Assembly (NCBI GenBank): GCA_011389885.1
Contig: JAABTK010000010.1
Span: 1 to 64,000, forward strand
DNA from: Gammaproteobacteria bacterium
GTDB lineage: Bacteria > Pseudomonadota > Gammaproteobacteria > Chromatiales > Chromatiaceae
Direction of reading: 5' to 3'
Length of the DNA: 64,000 bases
A program made the translations under genes and the position numbers. Positions 37,763 through 46,812 of the stretch are shown here, in pieces (within the stretch, counting starts at the first letter, position 1; every line of letters begins with the position of its first letter). The notes below the pieces were generated by a model. That model ran no database searches, had not been told where the DNA came from, and saw nothing but the letters and a program-made list of their open reading frames with translations.

Positions 37763-40700
37763 ATGTCAGAAATAGATTTCTCGCTGCTGAATGATTTCCT
37801 GATCGAGGCTGCCGAGCACCTCGAAGAAATGGAAAACAATCTGCTCAAACTCGAGGTGGGGGCGGATAATCAGGCGGCTTACGCCGATATTTTTCGGCCC
37901 ATTCACACCATTAAGGGCGCCTCCCAGTTCGTCGGCCTGGATCAAGTCTCCACCCTGGCGCATCGTCTGGAGGACATGCTCGACCTGCTGCGCAATGGCG
38001 ACATGGAGACCACCCAGCCGGTGGTGGATGTGTTGATGGAGGGGCGGGATCGCATTCAGACCTTGGCGAAGGAGCTGGAAACCAACCAAAGCGAAGATTC
38101 GCCGGTGGACGACTTGGTGGCCAAGGTCTCGGCGTTGCTCGAAGGCCCCGATGGCCCCGGAGGCGAGGCAGGCCCCGAGGCGGAGGCATCCTTAGAGCCG
38201 GAAATGTCGGACCAAGAGACCGAAGAGGCCTGGCCGGATGAGGCGCAGGCGCAAGAGTGGGGCGCTGACGAGTTTGAATTCGAAGACGCGGCCCTAGACG
38301 AGGCGGAGGGGGACGGAGACGACTTCCAGCCGCCGCCGGAGATTCTGGCCGCGATGCAGGCGGCGGAGGGCGCCGCCGACGCCGGCGACGATGCCGATTT
38401 CGACTCCGACCCGCAACCGCAGCCCCCGGCAGAGGCGGCGGACCAGGGGCTGGCGGCGGCCATTCAGGAACAGGCCAGCGAGGAAGAGGAATACGACGAA
38501 GAGTTGTACGCGATCTTTCTCGAACAGCTCCGACGCCACGCCGACTTGGTGCGCATGTTGGCCCATGCCATGCAGGGCTCGGGCGAGGCGGCGGATCTTT
38601 TGGCGGACTGCCAAGGCCACCTGCTAAAGCTGCGCTCGGCCGCCAACTACATGGGCTACGACCACCTGGTGGCCCTGTACGACGCCTGGGTCGATGAGGT
38701 GGATTCCGCGTTCAACGCGAGTGCGAGCGACAATGCGGCGGATACCGCTTTTATGCTGCAGCGCTTGGCGACCCTGTACCAGGCCTTTCCCCAGCTCGGG
38801 CCGCTGGAGACCTTGGCGCCTTCGGAGGTCGATGAGGCCGAGCCTGGGCCCGCCCCGTTCGGAGACGACGCGGGCGAGGCGCTTGATCTGGACCCGGAAG
38901 AGGTCCACGACTTCATCAATGAGGCGATTGAGCACCTCGAAGGCATCGAAACCGCCCTCATCCGCCTGGAGACCGATCCGACGGACAAGGGCCTGGTGGA
39001 TGAAGTGTTTCGAGGGGTGCATACGATTAAGGGCGCGGCCCAATTCGTCGGCTTGCAGCGCACCTCGGCGGTGTCCCATGGGATGGAAGACCTGCTGATG
39101 CAGATCCGCAAGGGCGCGCGGCCGTCTGACGAAGGCGTGGTGGAGGCGCTGATTCTCGGCAAGGATCGGCTCAATGATTTAATCGAAGACCTGGAGCACG
39201 CGCAGCACGAAGAAGTGGGCGTGGACGATGTGTTGGCCCAGCTCGAAGGCCTCGCCTTTGGCGGCGAGACGCCGACCGAGAGCGAGCGCCCGCCGGTGCC
39301 GCCGCTGCCCGGCGCGGGCGGCGAGCCGGTGGTCTACGAGGAGGAATACGACCAGGAACTCTATCGCATATTCACCGATCAATTGGTGAATTTTATCGCC
39401 CGAATCCGCTACGAAAGCCAGTTGTACGCGGGCGCCACGGAGCCGTTGCCGCACCTCCACCGGGTGTATCGACTGGTGCGCCGGCTGGAGTTTTCCGCCA
39501 ATTACATGGGCTACGGCGAACTGCAAGTGGTCTATGACAGTTGGTTGAGTCGCCTGCAAGAGGCCGAGGCCCCAGCCCAGGCCGGGACCCTGACGGACCT
39601 TGCGTTTAACGAGGGTTTCATCACCCGCGTAATGGGCTTTTTCCCGCAGTTGGCGGAGCAACTGGAGGCCGCCGAGCCGCCCTCGGACGAGGCCCCGATG
39701 GCCGCGCCCGCGGCGCCGCCGCCTTCGGCAGTGGCGGAAGCCGCGCAAGAGGCGCCGCAACCGGCCGCAGAAGCCCCGTCAGAGGACGAACTGTTCGTGC
39801 GCCTGACCGAGGCCCTGGAGTCAGGCGATTCGGAACAAGATCAAGCCGGCTACGAAACCCTGCACAGTGTATTCGAGGAGATGCTGTCTCCGCGCGAACA
39901 GGCCGCAGCGGCGCAGGCCCCGGAGCCCCCGGCCCCGGCCGCCCTGCGCAAGCCCCAGGCCGCGCCAAAGGCCGCACCCAAAGCGGCCGAGGCCAAGCCG
40001 CGGGCGGCAAAACCCGCGCCAAAGCCGGCGGAGATTGAATCGCCAGTGGAAACCGCGGCGCAGCAACCGGCGGCCCCGGCGCCGCAAAAGGCCACGGGCG
40101 GCGGCGGCGACCGGCAGGACGACGGCAAGTCGGCCCCCGCCGCCGGCAAGCCGGATCGGGCATTCAAAAAGAGCGTGCGGGTGGATGCCGACAAGATCGA
40201 TGCGTTGATGAACCAGGTGGGCGAGCTGATTGTGGATCGCTCGTACTTCTTTCAGATCTACAACGAAATGCATAACCTGCAAGTGCATTTGAAAGAAGAA
40301 CTGGGCATCGACCCGCGGGAGCTGAAGCAGGTGCGCACCTTCAGTTATCGCCTGGGCGAGGCGATTTCCTCCCTTAGCCGCACCTCCAACGAGTTGCAGG
40401 AAAGCGTAATGAAGGTGCGGATGCTGCCGATCTCGCAGCTATTCAATCGCTATCCGCGCCTGATTCACGATCTCACCCACCGCACCGACAAAAAGATCAA
40501 CTTGGTGATTAAGGGGGAGGAGACGGAACTCGACAAGATGATCGTGGAAGAGTTGTCGGATCCGCTGATCCACGTCATCCGCAACGCGGTGGACCACGGC
40601 ATCGAAACGGTGGCCGAGCGCAAGCGCGCGGGCAAGCCGGATCAGGGAACCCTGGTGGTGGAGGCCTATCAGGAAAGCAACCACATCGTGATCGAGGTCA

Positions 40701-41512
40701 CCGACGACGGGCGCGGAATGGATCCCGAACGGCTTAAGGCCAAGGCGCTGGAGCGCAAGATGTTCAACAAGGACGAACTCGACCGCATGTCCCTGCGGGA
40801 TTTGAATCGACTCATTATGAACGCCGGGTTTTCCACCGCCGAGACCGTCACCCGCACCTCCGGGCGCGGGGTGGGCATGGACGTGGTGAAAAAGAACATC
40901 GAAAAGCTCAACGGCACCATCGAAGTGGATTCTCGGGTGGGCATGGAGACCCAGATTCGGCTCAAGATCCCGCTGACCCTGGCGATTATCCCGGCGCTGT
41001 TGGTGCGAGTGGGGCAGGATTCTTTCACCATTCCGTTGTCGAATGTGGAAGAGACGTTGCGTATCTTCGAGGCCGACACCACCACCATTGAAGGCGCCGA
41101 GGTGGTGCATTTGCGCGGCCGCACCATGCCGGTGTTCCGGCTCTCGACCCTGTTCAACCTCCCCTCCACCGATCCGGACGACACCAAGTCCTTCGTGGTG
41201 GTGGTGAACACCGGGGCCGAGCAGGTGGGCCTGGTGGTGGACGAGCTAGTGGGCCAAGACGAGGTCGTGATTAAGCCGCTGGTGGATTACTTGCAAGAGA
41301 AAAGCGGTTTTTCCGGCGCCACCATTATCGGCGATGGTCGGATTTCGTTGATCTTGGACATCTTCGAATTGGTGAAGATGGCCGGCACGAATCAATCGCA
41401 CCGACTTCAGGGTTTGGATCGGGCGCGCCGGCAACGCACCGCGGAGAACCGGCAGCAGTACAGAAAAGCGGAAACCAAACCGTCAGAGAAGGCCCGCCCC
41501 ATCCTCCATTGA
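37763..41512 (+). CDS. cheA: CheA-like histidine kinase with duplicated Hpt modules
   Basis: This is a 1249-residue kinase. Two canonical Hpt domains carry phosphorylatable His (HTIKGASQF, His48; HTIKGAAQF, His420). After each lies a related helical domain in which the motif is LRSAANYMGY (about 285-300) or LEFSANYMGY (about 575-590), with no His. The unit [Hpt + His-less Hpt-like] is therefore duplicated. A Pro/Ala/Lys linker (about 700-795) precedes dimerisation (from VRVDADKIDALMNQVGELIV, about 800), the ATPase domain (HVIRNAVDHGIE, DDGRGMD, SGRGVGMDVV) and a CheW-like P5 domain (about 1075-1215). No P2 domain is evident. It should phosphorylate the receivers encoded around it. Confidence 0.94.
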   Translation: MSEIDFSLLNDFLIEAAEHLEEMENNLLKLEVGADNQAAYADIFRPIHTIKGASQFVGLDQVSTLAHRLEDMLDLLRNGDMETTQPVVDVLMEGRDRIQTLAKELETNQSEDSPVDDLVAKVSALLEGPDGPGGEAGPEAEASLEPEMSDQETEEAWPDEAQAQEWGADEFEFEDAALDEAEGDGDDFQPPPEILAAMQAAEGAADAGDDADFDSDPQPQPPAEAADQGLAAAIQEQASEEEEYDEELYAIFLEQLRRHADLVRMLAHAMQGSGEAADLLADCQGHLLKLRSAANYMGYDHLVALYDAWVDEVDSAFNASASDNAADTAFMLQRLATLYQAFPQLGPLETLAPSEVDEAEPGPAPFGDDAGEALDLDPEEVHDFINEAIEHLEGIETALIRLETDPTDKGLVDEVFRGVHTIKGAAQFVGLQRTSAVSHGMEDLLMQIRKGARPSDEGVVEALILGKDRLNDLIEDLEHAQHEEVGVDDVLAQLEGLAFGGETPTESERPPVPPLPGAGGEPVVYEEEYDQELYRIFTDQLVNFIARIRYESQLYAGATEPLPHLHRVYRLVRRLEFSANYMGYGELQVVYDSWLSRLQEAEAPAQAGTLTDLAFNEGFITRVMGFFPQLAEQLEAAEPPSDEAPMAAPAAPPPSAVAEAAQEAPQPAAEAPSEDELFVRLTEALESGDSEQDQAGYETLHSVFEEMLSPREQAAAAQAPEPPAPAALRKPQAAPKAAPKAAEAKPRAAKPAPKPAEIESPVETAAQQPAAPAPQKATGGGGDRQDDGKSAPAAGKPDRAFKKSVRVDADKIDALMNQVGELIVDRSYFFQIYNEMHNLQVHLKEELGIDPRELKQVRTFSYRLGEAISSLSRTSNELQESVMKVRMLPISQLFNRYPRLIHDLTHRTDKKINLVIKGEETELDKMIVEELSDPLIHVIRNAVDHGIETVAERKRAGKPDQGTLVVEAYQESNHIVIEVTDDGRGMDPERLKAKALERKMFNKDELDRMSLRDLNRLIMNAGFSTAETVTRTSGRGVGMDVVKKNIEKLNGTIEVDSRVGMETQIRLKIPLTLAIIPALLVRVGQDSFTIPLSNVEETLRIFEADTTTIEGAEVVHLRGRTMPVFRLSTLFNLPSTDPDDTKSFVVVVNTGAEQVGLVVDELVGQDEVVIKPLVDYLQEKSGFSGATIIGDGRISLILDIFELVKMAGTNQSHRLQGLDRARRQRTAENRQQYRKAETKPSEKARPILH

Positions 41513-41698
41513 GGTGGCAAGGCGACGCCCGATAGTCGGCGACTGGCCTGCTGCGGCCCCGCCGATTGGGAGGCCGCGGCGCCTGGGCCGGACCAAGATT
41601 CGATAGCCGCAGCGCACGAGAGCAAACCGCAAGGCGCGCAACCTGCAAGGGCCGCCGCGGTCTTCCCGAAAGCCTGAAGGCGAGAAAGCGAGGGGTAC

Positions 41699-42757
41699 AT
41701 GGGGGACGAAAAAATCAGGGTTCTAGTCGTAGACGACGCCTCCTTCATGGTCAAGGCCGTGAGCGAGATGCTCTCATCGGACCCGGAGATCGAAGTCGTG
41801 GGCAGCGCCCGCAACGGACAGGAGGCCCTGGAGATGATCCCGGACCTGCGGCCTGACGTCATTACGCTGGACGTGGATATGCCGGTGATGGACGGCATTC
41901 GCACCGTGCGGCATCTGATGATCGAATCGCCAGTGCCGGTGATTATGCTCAGCTCGCTGTTCAACGACGGCTCCATCACCTTCGAGGCCTTGCGCCTGGG
42001 GGTGGTGGATTTCCTGCCCAAGCCCTCCGGGGCCATTTCGCAGGATATTCATCACGCCAAGCAGCAGGTGATCGATCGGGTGAAAATCGCCGCCTCGATC
42101 AAGATACACAACATCCATCGGGCGCGCCTGCCGCATTGGGATGCGTTGGAGCAGTTGGAGGACCGCTATGCGTTTCAGCCGCTGGAATACATCGTGCCGG
42201 TGGGCACCACCTTGGGCGGGCCGAATACGGTGATTCGAATGCTGTCGAGCTTGCCCTCGAAACTGCCGGCCACCATGGTGGTGGTGCAGGAGATTTCGCC
42301 CAAAATCATCGAAAGCTTTGTGCGTAAGTTTGACGAACAGGTGCCGTGGAAGGTCGATGTAGCGCAGGACGGGGCCGTGCTCGAGCAGGGCACCTGCTAT
42401 ATTGCGTCCAATACCGACACCGTCACCATCCATACCGACGCCGACGGCCAGGCCTGCCTGCGGGTGGAAGACGAAACCATCGATTACCCGCTCAACCGCC
42501 TGTTTTCCTCCGCCGCCGAGGTGTTCGAGAGTCACGCCATCGGCGTGTTGCTGACCGGGGTGGGGGATGACGGGGCCGAGGGTTTTCGTGAGATCCGCAG
42601 TAACGCGGGCACCACCATTGCGCAAACCACCAACACCTGCGTGTATCCGAACCTGACCGAATACGCCATTGAACAGGGCACCGTGGATCGGGTAGTGGAC
42701 GAGCGGGATTTGGCCAGGGAAATCGAAACCTTTATGACCAGCGGCGTCGTCGCCTAA
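41699..42757 (+). CDS. CheB-like response regulator with altered catalytic site (copy 2)
   Basis: This is a 352-residue receiver plus CheB C-terminal domain. The receiver is intact (VLVVDDASFMVKAV, ITLDVDMPVMDGIR, VDFLPKPSG). In the effector domain the Ser motif reads GTTLGGPN, so Thr171 replaces the catalytic Ser. The His motif, normally QHMP, reads QEISP, with Glu198. The Asp motif GVGDDGAEGF is retained. Two of three catalytic residues are thus changed, so classical methylesterase activity is not expected. It differs from copy 1 in which residues were lost. It follows cheA by 186 bases, with an AGGGG site upstream. Confidence 0.87.
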   Translation: MGDEKIRVLVVDDASFMVKAVSEMLSSDPEIEVVGSARNGQEALEMIPDLRPDVITLDVDMPVMDGIRTVRHLMIESPVPVIMLSSLFNDGSITFEALRLGVVDFLPKPSGAISQDIHHAKQQVIDRVKIAASIKIHNIHRARLPHWDALEQLEDRYAFQPLEYIVPVGTTLGGPNTVIRMLSSLPSKLPATMVVVQEISPKIIESFVRKFDEQVPWKVDVAQDGAVLEQGTCYIASNTDTVTIHTDADGQACLRVEDETIDYPLNRLFSSAAEVFESHAIGVLLTGVGDDGAEGFREIRSNAGTTIAQTTNTCVYPNLTEYAIEQGTVDRVVDERDLAREIETFMTSGVVA

Positions 42758-42778
42758 ACCCAGGATGTTTGGCAATCC

Positions 42779-43750
42779 ATGATCGTAACCTGTGATAATT
42801 GCGCCACCCGCTTCCGCCTAGACGACAAGGTCGTGGGCGATCGCCCCAGCTTTCGCGCCAAATGCTCCCGCTGCGGCCACCTGTTCACGGTGTCGCGGCT
42901 GGCGCTGGCGGAAGACCCGGTGGTGTTGGAAGAGGGGCACAGCATCGATGACCGAGGCGGTTTTCATACCATCACCGTGTGCAATCAAAAAGGCGGGGTG
43001 GCCAAGACCTCGACCTGCATCAACCTCGGCGCGTCCCTAGCGTTGCTGGGAAAAAAGGTGTTGTTGGCCGATTTCGACGTACAGGCCAACCTGTCGGTAT
43101 TGATGGGTTGTCGCAACAACCGGTCTTTTTTCGATGTACTAGAGGCCGGCAAGCCCGCAGAGCTGACCAAGGCGATATTAAAGGTGAGGCCGAATATTTG
43201 GGTCTTACCGTCCAATAGCCGAATGGCCTTGTCGTCAAAAAAATACCTCAATCAAGACGGTTTTGAGTATGTGCTGCAAAAGCACCTGGAGCCGGTGAAA
43301 GACTTTTTCGACTACATCCTCATCGATACCCCGCCGTCTATCGATTTCTTCACCCTAAACGCCTTAATGGCCTCGGATTTGGCTGTTATTCCCACCCAAA
43401 GCGAGTTCCTCGCAATTAACGGCGTCAATCATATCGAGAATATCATCGGCGTGATCGGGGAAAAAACCGGCCATCGGCTGGATTATCGCATCCTCGTTAC
43501 CATGTACGATCAACAAAACATGGCCTCGCAGGTCATTATGAAACAACTGCGCCACCGATACGGTGCGCGGGTGCTGGATTTGCTGATTGCCCGGGACCCG
43601 CGGCTTCAGGAGTCGCAAATCGTGCGCAAGCCGGTGATCTATTACGATAAAGGCGCGGTGTCCGGCCGTCAGTATCTGGACTTGGCGCGCCGGGTCGATG
43701 CCCTGCGGCGCCCCGCCGCGGCGACCGACGCCGGGCTCGGCGCCCGTTGA
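42779..43750 (+). CDS. Zinc-ribbon/ParA-type ATPase fusion
   Basis: This is a 323-residue protein. Residues 1-36 form a zinc ribbon of the MJ0042 type (C5-x2-C8 and C29-x2-C32). Residues 62-300 form a ParA/MinD ATPase with a deviant Walker A (NQKGGVAKTST; signature Lys71, Lys76), DFDVQANLS and ILIDTPPSIDFFT. ParA-like ATPases position cargo. ParC/ParP systems place chemoreceptor arrays at cell poles, and a partner-less ParA inside a che locus suggests a similar job (inference). No ParB is adjacent. It begins 21 bases after the second CheB-like gene, so it is almost certainly in the operon. Confidence 0.88.
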   Translation: MIVTCDNCATRFRLDDKVVGDRPSFRAKCSRCGHLFTVSRLALAEDPVVLEEGHSIDDRGGFHTITVCNQKGGVAKTSTCINLGASLALLGKKVLLADFDVQANLSVLMGCRNNRSFFDVLEAGKPAELTKAILKVRPNIWVLPSNSRMALSSKKYLNQDGFEYVLQKHLEPVKDFFDYILIDTPPSIDFFTLNALMASDLAVIPTQSEFLAINGVNHIENIIGVIGEKTGHRLDYRILVTMYDQQNMASQVIMKQLRHRYGARVLDLLIARDPRLQESQIVRKPVIYYDKGAVSGRQYLDLARRVDALRRPAAATDAGLGAR

Positions 43751-43823
43751 TCAATCCCGCTTTCGGGGCGCGCCGGCGCGTGGATCAATACGCCGGGGGC
43801 GGACCCTATGATTAGAAGCAGAT

Positions 43824-44594
43824 ATGAGCGATAAGACGGAAAGATACGCCCGCTATCTCCCGCTGGCCTCGGTGTCGGGGATCTTGGTGTTGTGGCAACT
43901 GATATCCAGCTTCAGCGGTTGGAGCGAAAACGTGCTGCCCGGACCCTGGGCCGTGGCCAGCGCCTTCGGCGAGTTGATCGCCAACGGCACCCTGCTGCAA
44001 CACGCGGTGGCCAGCCTGTTTCGGGTCACCGCCGGGTTCTATATCGCGGTCATGCTGGGGATTCCGTTGGGGATCCTAATCGGCCGTAGTCTGGCGCTGC
44101 GGTCGGCGTTGGATCCGATTATCAATTTCATGCGCCCCATCTCGCCCTTGGCCTGGATTCCGTTGGCCATGCTGTGGTTCGGGATTGGCGATAAACCAGC
44201 GGTGTTTCTGATTTTCCTGTCGAGCTTCTTTCCGCTGGTGACCTCCACCGCGGTGGCGGTGCGCCGCATCAATCCGACCTATTTTCAGGTTGCGGCCAAT
44301 TTCTGTTTCAGCCGCAAAGAGGTGCTGATGAAGGTGATTCTCCCCGCGATTACGCCGGATGTGTTCACTGCATTGCGGATTTCGGTCTCCATCGCCTGGT
44401 TGGTGGTGGTGGCGGCGGAAATGATCGCGGTGCAATCGGGTTTGGGTTATCTGATCCTGGATGCGAGAAACGGCCTGCGCATGGACTATGTCATGGTGGG
44501 CATGATCGTAATCGGGCTGATCGGTGTGGCGCTGGATCATTTAATGCTCCAACTGAGCCACATGGATTCCATGGCGTGGCGGGGGAGGGTGTAG
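43824..44594 (+). CDS. ABC transporter permease, NitT/TauT type
   Basis: This is a 256-residue permease of the SsuC/TauC/NrtB class with about six membrane helices. The family features are LPGPWAVASAFGEL near the start, GIPLGILIGRS, INFMRPISPLAWIPLAMLWF, and the EAA-like loop AANFCFSRKEVLMKVILPAI that contacts the ATPase. Substrates of the class include nitrate, sulfonates, taurine, bicarbonate and pyrimidine precursors, and sequence alone does not decide. It is 73 bases after the ParA gene and is followed by its ATPase and binding protein. Confidence 0.92.
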   Translation: MSDKTERYARYLPLASVSGILVLWQLISSFSGWSENVLPGPWAVASAFGELIANGTLLQHAVASLFRVTAGFYIAVMLGIPLGILIGRSLALRSALDPIINFMRPISPLAWIPLAMLWFGIGDKPAVFLIFLSSFFPLVTSTAVAVRRINPTYFQVAANFCFSRKEVLMKVILPAITPDVFTALRISVSIAWLVVVAAEMIAVQSGLGYLILDARNGLRMDYVMVGMIVIGLIGVALDHLMLQLSHMDSMAWRGRV

Positions 44595-44672
44595 CTTTGT
44601 CCGAGAGAATGATGCAGGGGTTGAGTCCAATGCGGGGCTGCACCTGCGGGGCCGGCCCCGGGGTGCGCTGAA

Positions 44673-45464
44673 GTGGGACATATCAAGATCGAGCACCTTT
44701 CAAAGTATTACCCGAACCGGCGCAAACGCCGGCGCAGTGATGATGAGGTCGGCGTGGGCGACTTCATTACGGTGTTGGAGGACGTTAATCTCGAGTTTTT
44801 CGATGGCGAGATGGTGTGCGTCCTCGGACCGTCCGGCTGCGGCAAGTCCACCATGCTGCGTATGATTGCGGGGTTTGAGCCGATCTCCCACGGGCGTATT
44901 TTGATCGACAACGAGCCGGTGAAGGGGCCGAGCGCGAATAACGTCTTCGTATTCCAGCACAGCGGCCTGTTGCCCTGGATGACCGTGTGGGAGAACGTGC
45001 AGTTGGGGCTGCGGCAGATGGAAGACCCGGCCGAGCAGGCGGCGCAGATCCAGGAATACATCGATATGGTGGAACTCACCAACTTCGAACACCACTTTCC
45101 GCACCAGCTTTCCGGCGGCATGCAGCGGCGGGCGGAGTTGGGGCGCGCCCTGGCGGTGAACCCGGATATGCTGATCATGGATGAGCCCTTCACCGGGCTG
45201 GACTTTCTCACCCACATGAAGATGCGGGAAGAGGTGGTGAATATGCATGAATTTCTCGGCAAAACCACCCTAATGGTCACCCATTTTATCGACGACGCCC
45301 TGATTATGGGCACCCGTATCGTGGTGATGAACGACACCCCGGCCGAGGTCAAGCTCAATATCCTGCTCGATAGCTCGCACCCGCGCGACTTCAGCCGTAA
45401 CGAAGAGCTGCGTGACCTGCGCGACGAGATCTATTTCATGCTCGGGGTGAACTATGCGGTTTGA
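44673..45464 (+). CDS. ABC transporter ATPase, NitT/TauT type
   Basis: This is a 263-residue ABC ATPase with Walker A GPSGCGKSTMLRMIAGFEP, Q-loop FQHSGLLPWMTVWENV, signature LSGGMQRRAELGRAL, Walker B LIMDEPFTGLD and H-loop VTHFIDDAL. This is the pattern of SsuB/TauB/NrtD. A basic insertion (NRRKRRRSDDEVG) sits between the first strands. The start is GTG at 44673. The C-terminus overlaps the start of the binding-protein gene by 11 bases, so the two are translationally coupled. Confidence 0.93.
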   Translation: MGHIKIEHLSKYYPNRRKRRRSDDEVGVGDFITVLEDVNLEFFDGEMVCVLGPSGCGKSTMLRMIAGFEPISHGRILIDNEPVKGPSANNVFVFQHSGLLPWMTVWENVQLGLRQMEDPAEQAAQIQEYIDMVELTNFEHHFPHQLSGGMQRRAELGRALAVNPDMLIMDEPFTGLDFLTHMKMREEVVNMHEFLGKTTLMVTHFIDDALIMGTRIVVMNDTPAEVKLNILLDSSHPRDFSRNEELRDLRDEIYFMLGVNYAV

Positions 45465-46494
45465 TGCGATTCCCTGGCACGAGCGGAACTGGCAACTGGG
45501 GGTTCGCTTCGGGGCGGCCTTTTTGTGGTTGCTGCTAATCTCGGCCGCGCATCTCTGGCTGAACTTTGAGCATGATGAGCGGCGGGTGGTGCGCATGGGC
45601 TATATGCCGGTGATCACCAATATGGCGGCGCCGCTGTTGGATTATGCCTCTTTGGATGCCGGCGAGGTTCGCTACAAGGCGTTGAAGTTCTCGTCCTTCG
45701 CCGAAATGGCCGAGGCCTTGCGCAACGGCCAGATCGATGCCGGTTTCATCATTGCGCCTCTGCCCATCGTGTTGCGCCAGCAGGGTGAGGATGTAAAGGT
45801 GGTGATGATCGGTAATCGCCATGAAAGCACGCTGGTGGCGCGCGCCGACATCGGGGCCGAGCGCGTGGGAGACCTGACGGGTAAAACCGTGGCCGTGCCC
45901 ATGCGCTATTCGGGGCATAACTTGGCGTTGCGGCGGCTGATGGACGAGCATAACCTGCGCGGTCAGATCAATATCGTGGAGATGAATCCGCCGGACATGG
46001 CCTCGGCCATGGCCGCGGGTTCACTGGACGCCTACTTCGTGGGCGAGCCCTTTGCCGCGCAGACCGTCCGCAACGGCCTCTCCGAGGTGGTCTACTATGT
46101 GGAAGAGATCTGGCCCAACTTCATGTGCAATGTGCTGATCACCCGCCAGAGCTTGATCGAAGAGGACGAGGAGGCGGTGGCGGGGTTGGTGCAGGCCGCG
46201 GTGCGCTCGGGGCTCTGGGCGCAGCAACACCGGGAGCGGGCGGCGGAGATTGCAAGCCGGTATTGGGGTCAACCCCAGGACCTGGTGTTGTACGCGATGA
46301 ATACCCCGGAAGACCGCGTTTTGTTCGAGCGTTATACCCCGGTGGAGGCCGAGTATCAGGAGATGGCCGACCTGATGGTCCGCTATGGGCTGTTGCAAGA
46401 CCCCGATTTTGGCGCGCTGTTGGAAGACCGGTTCACCCAACAGGCCAATACCGCAGACATCACCGAGGATCTGCAAAGCATTTTGCAGTTTTAA
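45454..46494 (+). CDS. ABC substrate-binding protein with N-terminal membrane anchor
   Basis: This is a 346-residue NMT1/SsuA-like binding protein. The N-terminus has about 18 polar residues and then one hydrophobic helix (FGAAFLWLLLISAAHLWL) without a clear signal-peptidase site or lipobox, so it may stay tethered in the inner membrane. The mature fold shows VRMGYMPVITNMAAPLL, EMAEALRNGQIDAGFIIAPL, GKTVAVPMRYSGHNLALRRL and SLDAYFVGEPFA, the usual hinge and ligand-loop order. It could load the ABC importer, present ligand to the MCP sensor, or both. The role in sensing is inferred from the operon. Confidence 0.9.
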   Translation: MRFDAIPWHERNWQLGVRFGAAFLWLLLISAAHLWLNFEHDERRVVRMGYMPVITNMAAPLLDYASLDAGEVRYKALKFSSFAEMAEALRNGQIDAGFIIAPLPIVLRQQGEDVKVVMIGNRHESTLVARADIGAERVGDLTGKTVAVPMRYSGHNLALRRLMDEHNLRGQINIVEMNPPDMASAMAAGSLDAYFVGEPFAAQTVRNGLSEVVYYVEEIWPNFMCNVLITRQSLIEEDEEAVAGLVQAAVRSGLWAQQHRERAAEIASRYWGQPQDLVLYAMNTPEDRVLFERYTPVEAEYQEMADLMVRYGLLQDPDFGALLEDRFTQQANTADITEDLQSILQF

Positions 46495-46812
46495 GGCGGT
46501 CAGATGCGCGATTATAAACAACGCCATTGAGGGGCGCAGAGGGCGCGGGGGACCACAGAGGGGTTTTTTGCATGGTCCCCACGCCCCGGCGGCGCTGGGT
46601 TAGGCTGAGGCCGGACGGCCAAGGGCGCGGCCGCAAAACCTCAAAGATCCGCCAACCTTTCTGCGCCGCGCCCATCAGGAGGCGCCAGTGATGGGCGCGA
46701 CGCTGAGAGAGCGCTCGCCAGGCCAATGGCCGGGGGAGCGCCTTTTTGCCCATCCTCCGAGAAGGGCTGTTGCCGCGACTTGTGGGCAGCTGTACTCGGC
46801 TTTGCGCTGGGT
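46495..46812. repeat. Gap after the chemosensory/ABC locus with repeat copy
   Basis: CAACGCCATTGAGGGGCGCAGAGGGCGCGGGGGACC (about 46519-46554) is a dispersed-repeat copy in the same orientation as upstream genes, ending in a GGGGTTTTTTG run that could help termination. The rest has no recognised feature. Confidence 0.55.
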
